DNA of 42,458 bases from Gluconacetobacter azotocaptans (GCF_014174355.1 NZ_JABEQF010000021.1:1-42458); one strand, 5' to 3'; counted from the stretch's first letter, positions 33,187 through 42,158 are shown. The notes: a model not told the origin generated them from the letters alone. Made by a program: numbers and translations.

Positions 33187-34098
33187 TCACGGGCTGAACA
33201 CGATGGTCTTGTGTCCGTTCATGATGGCGCGCTGCTCGACATGATACCGGACGGCACGGGCCAGGACGCGGCGTTCGATGTCGCGTCCCTTGCGGATCAG
33301 GTCGTCGGGACTGTCGGCGTGGGAAATCCGCTCGACGTCCTGTTCGATGATCGGGCCTTCGTCGAGGTCGCTGGTCACGTAGTGCGCGGTGGCGCCGATC
33401 AGCTTCACGCCGCGGGCAAAGGCCTGGTGATAGGGGCGCGCGCCCTTGAACCCCGGCAGGAAGGAATGATGGATGTTGATGCAGCGGCCGGACAGGTTGG
33501 ACGACAGTTCGTTCGAGAGGATCTGCATATAGCGGGCCAGCACCACCAGATCGGCCCCGGTCGCCTCGACCAGTCGCAGGATTTCGGCCTCCTGCGCCGC
33601 CTTGGTCGCCGCGGTCACCGGCAGGTAATGGAACGGAATCGTGCCGAAATCGAGGTTGGCATACACCTCGCGCGGATGGTTCGCGATAATGCCCACCGGT
33701 TCGATCGCCAGTTCCCCGATCCGCCATCGGTACAGCAGGTCCACCAGGCAATGGTCGAATTTCGACACCATCAGCAGCACTTTCGTCTGCGTCCGGTTGT
33801 CCTTCAGCGTCCAGTCCATCCCGAACCGTTCGGCCAGGATGGCAAAATCATGCCGCAGCCGGGCCAGGTCCGCGCCGCCCGGCTGGATGTCGAACACCAC
33901 CCGCATGAAGAAATGGCGGCTTTCGGTGTCGTCGAACTGCTGCGCCTCGGTGATGTTGGCGCCGAGTTCGAACAAATTCTGGCAGATGGCGGCCACGATG
34001 CCGGGACGATTCGGGCAGCTCAGCGTCACGGTGCAGGACATCATGCTGTCGCTGGCTGCAACGGGGGCGGAACGGGGGACCAGGACGGTCTCGGTCAT
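33187..34098 (-). CDS. purU: Formyltetrahydrofolate deformylase PurU
   Basis: A 303-residue hydrolase releasing formate from 10-formyltetrahydrofolate. It has an N-terminal ACT domain ([20 protein letters not shown]) and a C-terminal formyltransferase-like domain with catalytic Asn-His ([11 protein letters not shown]) and Asp ([16 protein letters not shown]). It has a somewhat extended N-terminus of about 20 residues before the ACT strand; the start could be at the later Met in SMMSCTV. Located between purK and folD. Confidence 0.95.
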   Translation of the reverse strand: MTETVLVPRSAPVAASDSMMSCTVTLSCPNRPGIVAAICQNLFELGANITEAQQFDDTESRHFFMRVVFDIQPGGADLARLRHDFAILAERFGMDWTLKDNRTQTKVLLMVSKFDHCLVDLLYRWRIGELAIEPVGIIANHPREVYANLDFGTIPFHYLPVTAATKAAQEAEILRLVEATGADLVVLARYMQILSNELSSNLSGRCINIHHSFLPGFKGARPYHQAFARGVKLIGATAHYVTSDLDEGPIIEQDVERISHADSPDDLIRKGRDIERRVLARAVRYHVEQRAIMNGHKTIVFSP

Positions 34099-34148
34099 TG
34101 TCGTGACTTTCGTTCAGGCGGCGCGGGAGACGGACCGCATGATTTTTC

Positions 34149-35291
34149 CTATCGCGCCAGCGGGCCCAGCGCCGCCTCGACCCCGAATTCGCCCGGCAGT
34201 CCGCCATGGGGGAACAGCACGTTGACATGCCCCATCTTGCGGCCCGGCCGGGCTTCCGCCTTGCCGTAATGGTGTGGCAGCAACCCGGGCGTCGCCACGA
34301 TCGACGGCCATTGCGCCATGTCGTCCGGCCCGACCAGGTTCTTCATCACCGCGTCGGAATGGCGGATGGCCGGCGGCAGGGGCAGGCCGGTGACGGCGCG
34401 GACATGCATGGCGAACTGGTCGACCGGGCAGGCATCCATCGTCCAGTGGCCGGAATTGTGCGGCCGGGGCGCGATTTCGTTGACCAGGATAGCGCCGTCC
34501 CGGTCGATGAACATTTCTACCCCCAGCAGGCCGATCAGATCCAGCGCCGTGGCCACCCGCACCGCCACGTCGCATGCCTGCGCCGCCACGTCGGGCGGGA
34601 TGCGGGCAGGTGCCAGGCTGAGGTCGAGGATGCCGTCGCGGTGGCGATTTTCCGTCACGTCGAAGGTCACCGTCGTGCCGTCGACGCCGCGCGCGACCAT
34701 GACGCTGACCTCGCAGGCGAAGTCGATCATCTTCTCGGCGACCAGGGGGTGGGGGGCCAGCACGTCGAAGGCACCCGCCAGATCCTCGGCCGTGTGGACC
34801 CGCCGCTGGCCCTTGCCGTCATAGCCCAGGCGGGTCGTCTTCAGGATGAAGGGCAGTCCCAGGGTCTGGGCGGCATCGTCCAGATCCTGCCGGGTATCGA
34901 CGGCATGCCAGGGCGCGACCGGCACGCCGGCGCCTTCCAGGAAGCGCTTCTCGGCGACGCGATCCTGGCTGATGCGCAGGATATGGCCCGACGGGCGCAC
35001 GGTGCGCAGGCCGGACAGAAGCTCCAGCCCGTCCGCGCTGATATTCTCGAACTCGAACGTCACGACATCGACCGCGGCGGCGAAGCGGCGCAGCACGTCG
35101 GGGTCGTCATAGGCGCCGACGGTGATGGCATGGGCGACCTGCGCCGCCGGGCCGTCGGGTTCGTTGGTCAGGATATGGGCCCGGAAGCCCAGGCGGGCGG
35201 CGGCCATCGCCGACATCCGGCCAAGCTGTCCCCCGCCCACGATGCCCAGGACGGCATTGGGGGGCAGGGCGGAGGTGAGGGGCGCGGTCAT
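34149..35291 (-). CDS. purK: 5-(carboxyamino)imidazole ribonucleotide synthase PurK
   Basis: A 380-residue ATP-grasp enzyme converting AIR, bicarbonate and ATP to N5-CAIR in purine synthesis. It opens with [20 protein letters not shown], and contains [37 protein letters not shown], and the metal/ADP segment [19 protein letters not shown]. The start overlaps the purE stop (ATGA), so purEK are translationally coupled. An open frame extends upstream through purE but is a shadow. Confidence 0.96.
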   Translation of the reverse strand: MTAPLTSALPPNAVLGIVGGGQLGRMSAMAAARLGFRAHILTNEPDGPAAQVAHAITVGAYDDPDVLRRFAAAVDVVTFEFENISADGLELLSGLRTVRPSGHILRISQDRVAEKRFLEGAGVPVAPWHAVDTRQDLDDAAQTLGLPFILKTTRLGYDGKGQRRVHTAEDLAGAFDVLAPHPLVAEKMIDFACEVSVMVARGVDGTTVTFDVTENRHRDGILDLSLAPARIPPDVAAQACDVAVRVATALDLIGLLGVEMFIDRDGAILVNEIAPRPHNSGHWTMDACPVDQFAMHVRAVTGLPLPPAIRHSDAVMKNLVGPDDMAQWPSIVATPGLLPHHYGKAEARPGRKMGHVNVLFPHGGLPGEFGVEAALGPLAR

Positions 35292-35824
35292 CGGGTGGGA
35301 ACATCCGCGACCGCGGCCGTCTGCATCGCGCGCCAGGTCGCAAGCCGCGCCGACAGGTCGCGATCGCCGAGCGCCAGGATGGACGCCGCCAGAAGGGCCG
35401 CGTTGGTCGCGCCCGCGCGGCCGATCGCCAGCGTGCCCACCGGCACCCCGCCGGGCATCTGCACGATGGACAGAAGGCTGTCCATGCCCTTCAGCGCGTG
35501 GGATTCCACCGGCACCCCCAGCACCGGCAGGATGGTCCAGGCCGCGCACATGCCAGGCAGATGGGCCGCCCCGCCGGCCCCGGCGATGATGACCGAAAGG
35601 CCCCGCCCGGCGGCGGTGCGGGCATAGTCGGCCAGCCGGTCGGGCGTGCGGTGGGCCGAGACGATCCGCACCTCGTGCATGATGGCCAGGGCGTCCAGCA
35701 CGGCGACGGCATGGCGCATCGTGTCCCAGTCGGACTGGCTGCCCATGATGATGCCGACCCGTATGGCGCCTGTGGCGACGGGAAGGGTGTCCTCGATCTC
35801 GGGAAGGGGGGGCGTATCGCTCAC
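35288..35824 (-). CDS. purE: N5-CAIR mutase PurE
   Basis: A 178-residue class I PurE. Signatures are [36 protein letters not shown] (His proton donor), [38 protein letters not shown] and [20 protein letters not shown]. It converts N5-CAIR to CAIR together with PurK. It has a short N-terminal extension of about 18 acidic residues. It is 31 bases downstream of the DUF465 gene, forming the head of the purine/one-carbon run. Confidence 0.96.
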   Translation of the reverse strand: MSDTPPLPEIEDTLPVATGAIRVGIIMGSQSDWDTMRHAVAVLDALAIMHEVRIVSAHRTPDRLADYARTAAGRGLSVIIAGAGGAAHLPGMCAAWTILPVLGVPVESHALKGMDSLLSIVQMPGGVPVGTLAIGRAGATNAALLAASILALGDRDLSARLATWRAMQTAAVADVPTR

Positions 35825-35855
35825 GCAGGAAGGCTTTCGGTGGAAATGATGGACG

Positions 35856-36056
35856 TCAGGCGATGCTGTCGGGGATCAGGCGGCTTTCCAGCCATGCGAT
35901 CTCGTCCTTCAGAAGCAGCTTGCGCTTCTTCAGGCGCTGGATCTGGAGCTGATCCACCGGGTGCGGCGCCAGCCGGCTGATGACAGTGTCGAGGTCACGG
36001 TGTTCGCTGCGCAGTTCGTGCAGCTTCCGAAGCAGGGTATCCCGGTCTGTCAGCAT
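35856..36056 (-). CDS. DUF465 (YdcH-like) small protein
   Basis: A 66-residue all-helical protein of the YdcH/DUF465 family: [19 protein letters not shown], a central [19 protein letters not shown] motif, and a final helix. Family function is unknown; coiled-coil prediction is likely. It lies 31 bases upstream of purE in the same direction and shares a divergent promoter region with another DUF465-like gene at 36218. Confidence 0.88.
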   Translation of the reverse strand: MLTDRDTLLRKLHELRSEHRDLDTVISRLAPHPVDQLQIQRLKKRKLLLKDEIAWLESRLIPDSIA

Positions 36057-36217
36057 ATGGCCCCGTCTATCATGTGGTCACGGGTCTATTCTATCCATTC
36101 CCGCCCGGATGGCGAGATGCATGACCCAACTGCCGAGTCCTGCAAATTTAGCATGCTCGGACGGCAGGACGCTGGCATAGGCTGACCGGGTCGAAACGCA
36201 GACCTTCTGGAGGTCCC

Positions 36218-36388
36218 ATGTCCTACGAAGCCCGGATTCACAGTCTCAGACTGCGTCATGCCCGCCTCGACGACAGGATTTTCGATGAGGACCGGCGGCC
36301 CATGCCCGATATCGGCACCCTGCGGCGCCTCAAGATCGAAAAACTGCGGATCAAGGAAGAAATCGAACGCCTGTCGCATACCGGTTGA
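36218..36388 (+). CDS. Second DUF465-like small protein
   Basis: A 56-residue protein, shorter than typical cut-offs, with GGAGG five bases before its ATG. Sequence MSYEARIHSLRLRHARLDDR then a Lys/Glu-rich helix LRRLKIEKLRIKEEIERL shows the DUF465 pattern (LK-K-LKLKDEI). It is the divergent neighbour of the longer DUF465 gene and is convergent with the TrcR gene. Two DUF465 paralogues back to back are common in Alphaproteobacteria, but I cannot assign a role. Confidence 0.8.
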   Translation: MSYEARIHSLRLRHARLDDRIFDEDRRPMPDIGTLRRLKIEKLRIKEEIERLSHTG

Positions 36389-36459
36389 CGAAGCGGGCGG
36401 GCTGACGAAGCGGGCCGGCCAAGCCGGGGACATGCGCCCCCGGTCGGCCGGCAGCCGGA

Positions 36460-37038
36460 TCAGGCCACGTCCTCGTCGATCTGGATCGGGGCGGGGACGG
36501 CCTGGCCTTCGCGCGCCAGGCGGTCATTGGCGGCCTGGACCATGGCGTTCAGGTCGGTCTGGCTGCACAGGCCCAGGATGACGGGATCACGCGGCTTGAT
36601 GTTCGCGCTGTTCCAATGCTGGCGGTCGCGCACCTTGGCGATGGTGTCCTTGGTGGTGCCCAGCAGCTTGACGACCTGCTGTTCCGACAACTGCGGGAAA
36701 TTGCGCAGGATGAAGGCGATGGCGTCCGGACGGTCGTTGCGCTTGGCCACGGGGGTGTAGCGCGCGCCCTTGGACCGGCGGTGGATCGGGTTCGACGTCG
36801 TCAGAATCTTCAGCCGAAGGTCGGGATTCGCCTCGCAGCGGGCGATGTCTTCCTGGCGGATCTGGTGGTTGGCGACCGGGTCGTACCCGACGATGCCCTG
36901 CGCGACCTCGCCATCGGCGATGGCCTGGACCTCCAGCGGATGCATGCCGCAGAATTCGGCGATCTGGGTGAAGGTCAGCGCGGTCTTTTCGATCAGCCAC
37001 ACGGCGGTGGCCTTCGGCATCAGGGGCAGTGCGTTCAT
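36460..37038 (-). CDS. trcR: DUF1013 cell-cycle transcriptional regulator (TrcR)
   Basis: A 192-residue DUF1013 protein, conserved in Alphaproteobacteria and described as TrcR, a cell-cycle transcription regulator in Caulobacter. It contains the conserved N-terminus MPKATAVWLIEKTALTFTQI, the motif ADGEVAQGIVGYDPVANHQI and a helix-turn-helix-like segment QLSEQQVVKLLGTTKDTIAK. The extent matches the family. It is convergent with the DUF465-like gene; a strong hairpin terminator for the upstream hsp20 lies 168 bases ahead of its start. No CtrA box was noticed near it. Confidence 0.9.
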   Translation of the reverse strand: MNALPLMPKATAVWLIEKTALTFTQIAEFCGMHPLEVQAIADGEVAQGIVGYDPVANHQIRQEDIARCEANPDLRLKILTTSNPIHRRSKGARYTPVAKRNDRPDAIAFILRNFPQLSEQQVVKLLGTTKDTIAKVRDRQHWNSANIKPRDPVILGLCSQTDLNAMVQAANDRLAREGQAVPAPIQIDEDVA

Positions 37039-37205
37039 GGCAACGGAGTCCTACTGCGTATGGGTGGCGCCCGCGCAGGCACCTCCCAGTCGACGCCCCG
37101 TGGCCGGGCCGTCCTGCGTGCCTGCTGGCGCGCGATGACGTGTCGAAGGATATGGGGCCGGGCGGGGGCGGTGGTCAAGGGCGCGATTGCGCCTGGGGGC
37201 GGGAA

Positions 37206-37240
37206 ACAAAAAAAGGGCCGGCCATCCGGCCGGCCCCTTT
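37206..37240 (-). terminator. Rho-independent terminator of hsp20
   Basis: On the minus strand the stem AAAGGGGCCGGCC / GGCCGGCCCTTT closes a four-base loop and is followed by a T-run (TTTTTTTGTTT). It lies 31 bases after the hsp20 stop. One bulged C in the stem. The opposite direction lacks a T-run, so it acts on the minus strand. Confidence 0.85.
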
Positions 37241-37270
37241 GCCGTGATCAGGGATGATGCGGCCGCCAAT

Positions 37271-37792
37271 TCAGGCGGCGTGTTCCGTCTGGCCCGTGAC
37301 GCCGGCGCCGTCATTCGCCGCCGGCGCGACCGGGGGCGCGACCTGCGCCGCGTCGGCGGAAGCCGGAAGCGGGACGCCGGACGTGACGGTAATCCGCCGG
37401 GGCTTCATGGCCTCGGGGATGAAGCGCCTGATCGTGATCCTGAGCAATCCGTTCGTCAGGTCGGCGCCTTCGACCAGGATATGGTCGGCCAGCACGAAGC
37501 GGCGTTCGAACGCGCGGGTGGCGATGCCGCGATGCAGGATCTCGCCCGCCGGGGGGATGTGGCCGACCCGTCCGGCGACGATCAGCGTATTGTCCTGCAC
37601 CGTCAGTTCGATATCGTCCGAGCCGAAGCCGGCGACGGCCATGGTCAGGACGTAGCTGTCGTCCCCCACCCGTTCGATATTGTAGGGCGGGTAGGACGGG
37701 GCGGATGCGCTCTGGGCTGCGTTGTCGACCAGGCGCGCAAGCCGGTCGAAACCAATGGCCGTGCGGAACAGCGGCGCGAAATCGTAAGTCAT
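37271..37792 (-). CDS. Small heat shock protein, Hsp20/IbpA type
   Basis: A 173-residue alpha-crystallin domain chaperone that holds unfolding proteins in large oligomers. The domain spans about residues 35-135 (YPPYNIERVGDDSYVLTMAV, AGFGSDDIELTVQDNTLIVA, HRGIATRAFERRFVLADHIL, GLLRITIRRFIPEAMKPRRI), with a long Ala/Pro tail. I chose MTYDFAPLFRTAIGFDRLAR because it matches the IbpA opening and has GAGGAGG seven bases upstream; the frame remains open further upstream for 14 codons that fall in the thermometer. Expression is predicted to be temperature-controlled by the ROSE-like leader. Confidence 0.93.
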   Translation of the reverse strand: MTYDFAPLFRTAIGFDRLARLVDNAAQSASAPSYPPYNIERVGDDSYVLTMAVAGFGSDDIELTVQDNTLIVAGRVGHIPPAGEILHRGIATRAFERRFVLADHILVEGADLTNGLLRITIRRFIPEAMKPRRITVTSGVPLPASADAAQVAPPVAPAANDGAGVTGQTEHAA

Positions 37793-37891
37793 GTCAACCT
37801 CCTCATCAGCAAGGTCTGTAGCAAGGTCTGTCACGTGACCCCTCGGCGAGCGGGCCTTGCGTGCGTTTCCGGAACCCGATTGGCGTTCCGG
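37793..37891 (-). promoter_or_regulatory. ROSE-like RNA thermometer in the hsp20 leader
   Basis: In the minus-strand mRNA, ACCUUGCU pairs with AGGAGGU across a GAUG loop with the G of UUGCU bulged, which is the defining 3' hairpin of ROSE elements and hides the ribosome binding site. An upstream hairpin CCGGAAC/GTTCCGG is at 37869-37891, and a second copy of AGACCUUGCU precedes the 3' hairpin. CTTGAA at 37923-37928 on the minus strand is a candidate RpoH -35 element giving a leader of about 100 bases. Confidence 0.7.
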
Positions 37892-37906
37892 CAGTCCTTA
37901 CGTGAG

Positions 37907-37939
37907 AAACCCCGCGCCCTCTTTCAAGGGGCGGGGTTT
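37907..37939 (-). terminator. Hairpin terminator downstream of rpmE
   Basis: AAACCCCGC (37907-37915) pairs with GCGGGGTTT (37931-37939), with an inner CCCT/AGGG stem and loop CTTTCA. On the minus strand the 3' side ends GCGGGGTTTCTC, a short T-run. It lies about 90 bases after the rpmE stop and could be bidirectional. It overlaps the candidate RpoH -35 sequence for hsp20. Confidence 0.7.
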
Positions 37940-38028
37940 CCGAGGTCCATGATCCTGCGATCGTGGCGGCAGCGGCGATGCCGGCGCCTGAGACCCGAAC
38001 GATCGGGTCACATGCGCCAGGCCTTGGC

Positions 38029-38259
38029 TTACGCCTTGGCGCGGCGGCCCAGACCGCCGAACTTCTTGTTGAACTTCGCGACCTGGCCCCCGGTGTCGAG
38101 CATGCGCTGCACGCCGGTCCAGGCCGGATGCGACTTCGGGTCGATGTCCAGGCGCAGGGTGGCGCCCGGCTGGCCGTAGCAGGACCGCGTCTTGTATTCG
38201 GTGCCGTCCGTCATGATGACGTTGATTTCGTGGTAGGCGGGGTGGATGCCGGATTTCAT
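38029..38259 (-). CDS. rpmE: 50S ribosomal protein L31
   Basis: A 76-residue L31: [60 protein letters not shown] and a basic tail. Only one Cys is present where zinc-binding L31 has four, so this is the zinc-free type. GAAGG lies six bases before the start. The start ATG overlaps the stop of a 44-codon ORF upstream (ATGA). Confidence 0.95.
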   Translation of the reverse strand: MKSGIHPAYHEINVIMTDGTEYKTRSCYGQPGATLRLDIDPKSHPAWTGVQRMLDTGGQVAKFNKKFGGLGRRAKA

Positions 38260-38390
38260 CGTAAAACCTTCGTGCTGGGCCCGCCGATGCCGACCGGGGG
38301 CGTTTGCGTGGGCGTATAGACGACGGCCGTCGCGGGATCAACGTCTATCTGGGCCCCGCATCGGGGGTGCGGACGCACGAAATCCGCCAT
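38256..38390 (-). CDS. Candidate 44-residue protein coupled to rpmE
   Basis: A short frame starting at ATG 38388-38390, preceded by AGGTGG at a fitting distance, reads [20 protein letters not shown] then [20 protein letters not shown] and KVLR, ending in a TGA that overlaps the rpmE start by four bases (ATGA). The overlap and ribosome binding site suggest a real gene translated with L31. It is compositionally like neighbouring coding DNA. No family recognised; two Cys are absent except one (RCG), so it is not a zinc protein. Confidence 0.5.
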   Translation of the reverse strand: MADFVRPHPRCGAQIDVDPATAVVYTPTQTPPVGIGGPSTKVLR

Positions 38391-38478
38391 ATTGCCACCT
38401 GCGGTAGTGTTTTCCTGTTCCTGCCGGCGAACCGGGGTTGCTATCAACCGATTGTAAGGTGAAGGAAAAGGAGAAACC

Positions 38479-38952
38479 ATGACACTCAAGCCCACGTCCA
38501 TCCACGCCCCGGGATGGGTTTCCGAATTTCGCACGTTCCTCATGCGCGGGAACGTCGTCGACCTGGCCGTCGGTGTCATCATCGGCGCCGCCTTCACCGG
38601 GATCGTGAACAGTCTGGTCAAGGACGTCTTCACCCCGCTGCTTGGTCTGCTGATCGGCGGCATCGATTTCACCAATTTCTTCATCACCCTCAAGGGGCCC
38701 CACCTGCCGACGCTGGCCGATGCGCAGAAGGCCGGGTCGGTCACGATCAACGTGGGCCTGTTCCTGAACGCGGTGATCCAGTTCGTGATCATCGGATTCG
38801 TCATCTTCTGGGTCGTGAAGCTGGTCAACAAGCTGACGGTGAAGCATGAGGCCGCCCCGGCCGCGCCGCCCCCGCCGCCGCGCAGCGAGGTCCTGCTGCA
38901 GGACATCCGCGATATCCTGGCCGCCAAGGATCACCCGGCCCCGACCGCCTGA
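38479..38952 (+). CDS. mscL: Large-conductance mechanosensitive channel MscL
   Basis: A 157-residue inner membrane channel that opens on osmotic downshock. Features are the N-terminal EFRTFLMRGNVVDLAVGVII with TM1 continuing to GIVNSLVKDVFTPLLG, the periplasmic loop, and TM2 VGLFLNAVIQFVIIGFVIFW, ending with a Pro-rich linker (APAAPPPPPRSEVLLQDI) and the C-terminal helix bundle segment. AAGGAG is placed just before ATG. All sections of the family are present. Confidence 0.96.
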   Translation: MTLKPTSIHAPGWVSEFRTFLMRGNVVDLAVGVIIGAAFTGIVNSLVKDVFTPLLGLLIGGIDFTNFFITLKGPHLPTLADAQKAGSVTINVGLFLNAVIQFVIIGFVIFWVVKLVNKLTVKHEAAPAAPPPPPRSEVLLQDIRDILAAKDHPAPTA

Positions 38953-39044
38953 TCCCGCGATCCCCCGTTTGGGGGAGGCGCTCGGCGCAGCCGGGTGACG
39001 GCGGTTGCGCCGAGCGCGGCCGGGCATGCTACAGTCGGGGGACG

Positions 39045-39512
39045 ATGAGGATATTTCCCATGCACCCCGATGCGGTTTCGCGACCGGGACCGATCGCGTT
39101 GCTGGCCCTTGCCGGCGGTCTTCTGCTGGGGGGCTGCCAGGCATCGCCCCCGGCGATGACGCACCTGTCGCCGGCGGCGCAGGCGTATCTGACCGTCGAT
39201 ACCTATTTCATTGCCGAGGGCATCGTCAGCGGCCGCCTGTCGTCGGGGCATATCCTGCACGACCAGGCGCGCGACATGCTCACCAGCACGCTCCATGCCC
39301 GCTACGTCACGGCGCAGAACGTGCTGCATCCCTCGGCGGATGGTCAGCGCCGGGCACGTCAGGCCATCGAGACGATGCTGGCCTGTGTCGGCCAGGCGGA
39401 CGGCGGGACGAATGTGCCCTGCCTGCCGCCCGGGGATGTCAGCGCGCGGGACGCTGCGCGTCGCGCCGCAGCCGCCGTTCCCCCAGAAGCAGCAGCAGCG
39501 GCGCCGCGATAA
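39045..39512 (+). CDS. Hypothetical lipoprotein
   Basis: A 155-residue protein with a signal peptide and lipobox LLLGGC (Cys near residue 31), followed by a helical domain (PAAQAYLTVDTYFIAEGIVS, GHILHDQARDMLTSTLHARY) and an Ala-rich tail. Family not recognised. It would be lipid-anchored in the periplasm. Its 3' end overlaps the convergent secF gene by 74 bases, so the last 25 residues could be shorter in reality or the overlap real. A downstream Met at residue 6 is an alternative start. Confidence 0.6.
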   Translation: MRIFPMHPDAVSRPGPIALLALAGGLLLGGCQASPPAMTHLSPAAQAYLTVDTYFIAEGIVSGRLSSGHILHDQARDMLTSTLHARYVTAQNVLHPSADGQRRARQAIETMLACVGQADGGTNVPCLPPGDVSARDAARRAAAAVPPEAAAAAPR

Positions 39513-40386
39513 AGATCGAGGACGAGGTCCCGACGACGATCCCGAACAGCATCACCCAGGCGAAACCCGACAGGCTGGCCCCGCCGAACAGCGCCAGCGG
39601 CAGGGCGGCGAGGAAGACGGTGGACGAGGTACCGAGCGTACGACTCAGGGTCTCGTTGATCGACAGATCGAGCAGTTCGGCCAGGGGCATGGTGCGGTAT
39701 TTGCGCAGGTTTTCCCGCACCCGGTCGTACACCACCACCTTGTCGTTGGTGGAATAGCCCAGGATCGTCAGAATCGCCGCGACCATCACCAGGTCGAATT
39801 CGAAATGCGTCAGCACCAGGAAGCCGATCGTCTTGGTCAGGTCCAGCACCAGCGTGATGACGGCGCTGACCGCGAACTCCCATTCGAAGCGGAACCAGAT
39901 ATAGGCCAGGATCATCAGCAGGCTGATGCCCAGCGCCAGCATGCCGTTGCGGAACAGCTCGGCCGAGACCGAGGCCCCGACCGCGTCCGCGCGCAGGACC
40001 TGCGCGCCGGGCAGGGTGGCGATGGCATGGCGCACCGAATCGACCATGGCCTGGGTCCGGGCCTCGCGGTCCGGGGCGTTGGCCGGCGGGGTGTCCATGC
40101 GAATCAGCACGTCGTCGGGGGCGCCGAACGATTGCAGGCCGGCGGCCTCGACATGCTGGGTGGCCAGGGCCGCGCGGATCCGGGCGAAGTCGGCGGGCCC
40201 CTGGGTGCGGGCCTCGACGACGATGCCGCCGCGGAAATCCAGCCCCAGCGTCAGGCCGGGGTGAAAGAACAGGATCAGCGATGCGATCGACAGCACCGCC
40301 GAGGTGGCGAGGCCGAGGAAGCGGCCCCGCATGAAGTTGATCCGGGTGCCACGCGGCACGAAGCGCAGAAGGGGACGTTCGAACAT
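39439..40386 (-). CDS. secF: Protein translocase subunit SecF
   Basis: A 315-residue membrane protein with six transmembrane helices, forming with SecD the proton-driven accessory of the Sec channel. Signatures are TLGLDFRGGIVVEARTQGPA, the periplasmic domain near residues 50-115, then SVSAELFRNGMLALGISLLM, DLTKTIGFLVLTHFEFDLVM, LGYSTNDKVVVYDRVRENLR and SINETLSRTLGTSSTVFLAAL. The start codon is 11 bases from the secD stop. Complete length. Confidence 0.96.
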   Translation of the reverse strand: MFERPLLRFVPRGTRINFMRGRFLGLATSAVLSIASLILFFHPGLTLGLDFRGGIVVEARTQGPADFARIRAALATQHVEAAGLQSFGAPDDVLIRMDTPPANAPDREARTQAMVDSVRHAIATLPGAQVLRADAVGASVSAELFRNGMLALGISLLMILAYIWFRFEWEFAVSAVITLVLDLTKTIGFLVLTHFEFDLVMVAAILTILGYSTNDKVVVYDRVRENLRKYRTMPLAELLDLSINETLSRTLGTSSTVFLAALPLALFGGASLSGFAWVMLFGIVVGTSSSIFIAAPLLLLLGERRLRRDAQRPAR

Positions 40387-40397
40387 GACGGGGCGCC

Positions 40398-41954
40398 TCA
40401 GACCGGCAGGACAGTGGGACGGGTGCGGGCGTACCAGCGCACCATCAGCATCCGCGACAGCAGCAGAGTGGTGAACAGCGTCGTCACGATGCCGATCGTG
40501 ATGGTCAGGGCGAAGCCGCGCACCGGGCCGGTGCCGAAGACGAACAGCATGACGTGGGCCAGCAGCGCGGTGGCGTTGCTGTCCACGATGGTCGAGGTCG
40601 CGCGTTCGAACCCGGCCTGCATCGCCGCCAAGGCGGTGCGGCCCCGGCCGACTTCCTCGCGGATGCGTTCGTTGATCAGGATGTTGGCGTCGACCGCCAT
40701 GCCCAGGGTCAGCAGCATGCCCGCCATGCCCGGCAGGGTCAGCGTGGCCTGGAACAGCGACAGCAGGGCCGCCATCAGCACCAGGTTCGCCAGCAGGGCG
40801 ACATTCGCGTACCAGCCGAACCGGCCATAGAACAGGCCCATGAAGGCGATCACCAGCACGAAACCGGCGCCCAGGCTCAAGGCCCCGGCACGGATCGAAT
40901 CAGCGCCCAGCGACGGCCCGATCGAACGCTGTTCGATCACCGAGAGCGGGGCGGGCAAGGCGCCCGCCCGCAGCAGCAGCGCAAGATCGGTGGCCGACTG
41001 AGCGTCGAAGCCGCCGACGATCTGGCCGTTGCCGCCGGTAATGGCGCTGCGGATCACCGGCGCCTGGACGACCTTGTTGTCCAGCACGATGGCGAAGCGG
41101 TGGCCGATATTCGCCTGCGTCGTCGCGGCGAAGGCGCGCGCGCCCACCGAATCGAAGCTGAAATTGACGGCCCATTCGCCGGTCTGCTGGTCGATGGCGG
41201 CCCCGGCGTTGGTCAGGTCCGACCCGTCGACCTCGACATGATCGAGGATCGGCAGTTTCTGGTCCGGCGCGTTGACCATCGGCAGCAGCGTGACGCCGGG
41301 ACCGGCGACGGTGCCCAGGGCGTTGTCCTGCACCATGTGGAAGGTCATCTTCGCGGTGGTGCCCAGCAGCCGCTTCACATGCTCCGGATCGCTGATGCCC
41401 GGCAGTTCGACCACGATGCGGTCGTCGCCCTGGCGGGTGATCTCGGGGTCCACCGCGCCGGTGGCGTCGATGCGCCGGCGCACGATCTCGATCGACTGGG
41501 TGACGGCTTCACGCGCGCGTTCGTGCATGGCGGTCGGGGACAGGGTTATGGCGATGCTGCCGTCGGGGCGCCGGTCGACCGAGAATTCGCCTGGCACCGC
41601 GGTGGGCATGGCTCGCAGGGCCTTCAGGTCGGCCTCGGTCTCGGACGGGTCGCGGGGGGTGAAGGTCACCGTGCCCGCCTGCGCACTGGTCGCGATGTCG
41701 CGATAGCCCAGCCCGGCGCCCAGCAGGGCCTGGCGTGTTCCGTCGGCCAGAGTCTGGAGGCGGTCGGAGGTGATGCTCGGCATATCCACCTGCATCAGCA
41801 GGTACGACCCGCCGCGCAGGTCCAGACCCAGATGGATCTGCCGCCACGGCAGCGCGGCCGAGGGCTGGCGCAGGGCGTTGGGAAGGCAGAGCACCACTCC
41901 CAGAAGGCATACGGCGACGACCGAGGCCATCTTGAGCCGGCTGTAGTACATCAT
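40398..41954 (-). CDS. secD: Protein translocase subunit SecD
   Basis: A 518-residue membrane protein. The N-terminal helix is followed by HLGLDLRGGSYLLMQVDMPS, the large periplasmic domain with TQSIEIVRRRIDATGAVDPE, TRQGDDRIVVELPGISDPEH, and the P1 head (INFSFDSVGARAFAATTQAN analog), then five transmembrane helices with GMAVDANILINERIREEVGR and the SNATALLAHVMLFVFGTGPV region. yajC, which usually precedes secD, is not in the 204 bases upstream. Works with SecF in protein export. Confidence 0.96.
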   Translation of the reverse strand: MMYYSRLKMASVVAVCLLGVVLCLPNALRQPSAALPWRQIHLGLDLRGGSYLLMQVDMPSITSDRLQTLADGTRQALLGAGLGYRDIATSAQAGTVTFTPRDPSETEADLKALRAMPTAVPGEFSVDRRPDGSIAITLSPTAMHERAREAVTQSIEIVRRRIDATGAVDPEITRQGDDRIVVELPGISDPEHVKRLLGTTAKMTFHMVQDNALGTVAGPGVTLLPMVNAPDQKLPILDHVEVDGSDLTNAGAAIDQQTGEWAVNFSFDSVGARAFAATTQANIGHRFAIVLDNKVVQAPVIRSAITGGNGQIVGGFDAQSATDLALLLRAGALPAPLSVIEQRSIGPSLGADSIRAGALSLGAGFVLVIAFMGLFYGRFGWYANVALLANLVLMAALLSLFQATLTLPGMAGMLLTLGMAVDANILINERIREEVGRGRTALAAMQAGFERATSTIVDSNATALLAHVMLFVFGTGPVRGFALTITIGIVTTLFTTLLLSRMLMVRWYARTRPTVLPV

Positions 41955-42158
41955 GACTGAAGGGGGTGCTCCTCACGCCCGGCCCGAGCCGGCTCCCTGT
42001 TGCGCGTCCGTCGCCATCGGGCGTGCCCCAGGCATGCCACAATGACGGCGGGAACATGCCGGGCCATGGCGCAGGATGCAACCGCCCGGGGCCGCCCTTG
42101 CGCCGAATCCACCCATTTCGTCCCCGTTCCGGATGTCGATGAAGAGTTGGCGGGCGCA
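41955..42158. other. Intergenic region upstream of secD
   Basis: About 200 bases between the radical SAM gene end and secD. Open frames here are long antisense shadows with no recognisable protein. Nothing else convincing was seen; a secD promoter could lie here. yajC is absent. Confidence 0.5.

Noticed and set aside
37187-38179. 330-codon plus-strand ORF over hsp20 and rpmE
   Set aside because: It crosses two terminators and two minus-strand genes and has no domain; judged a shadow.
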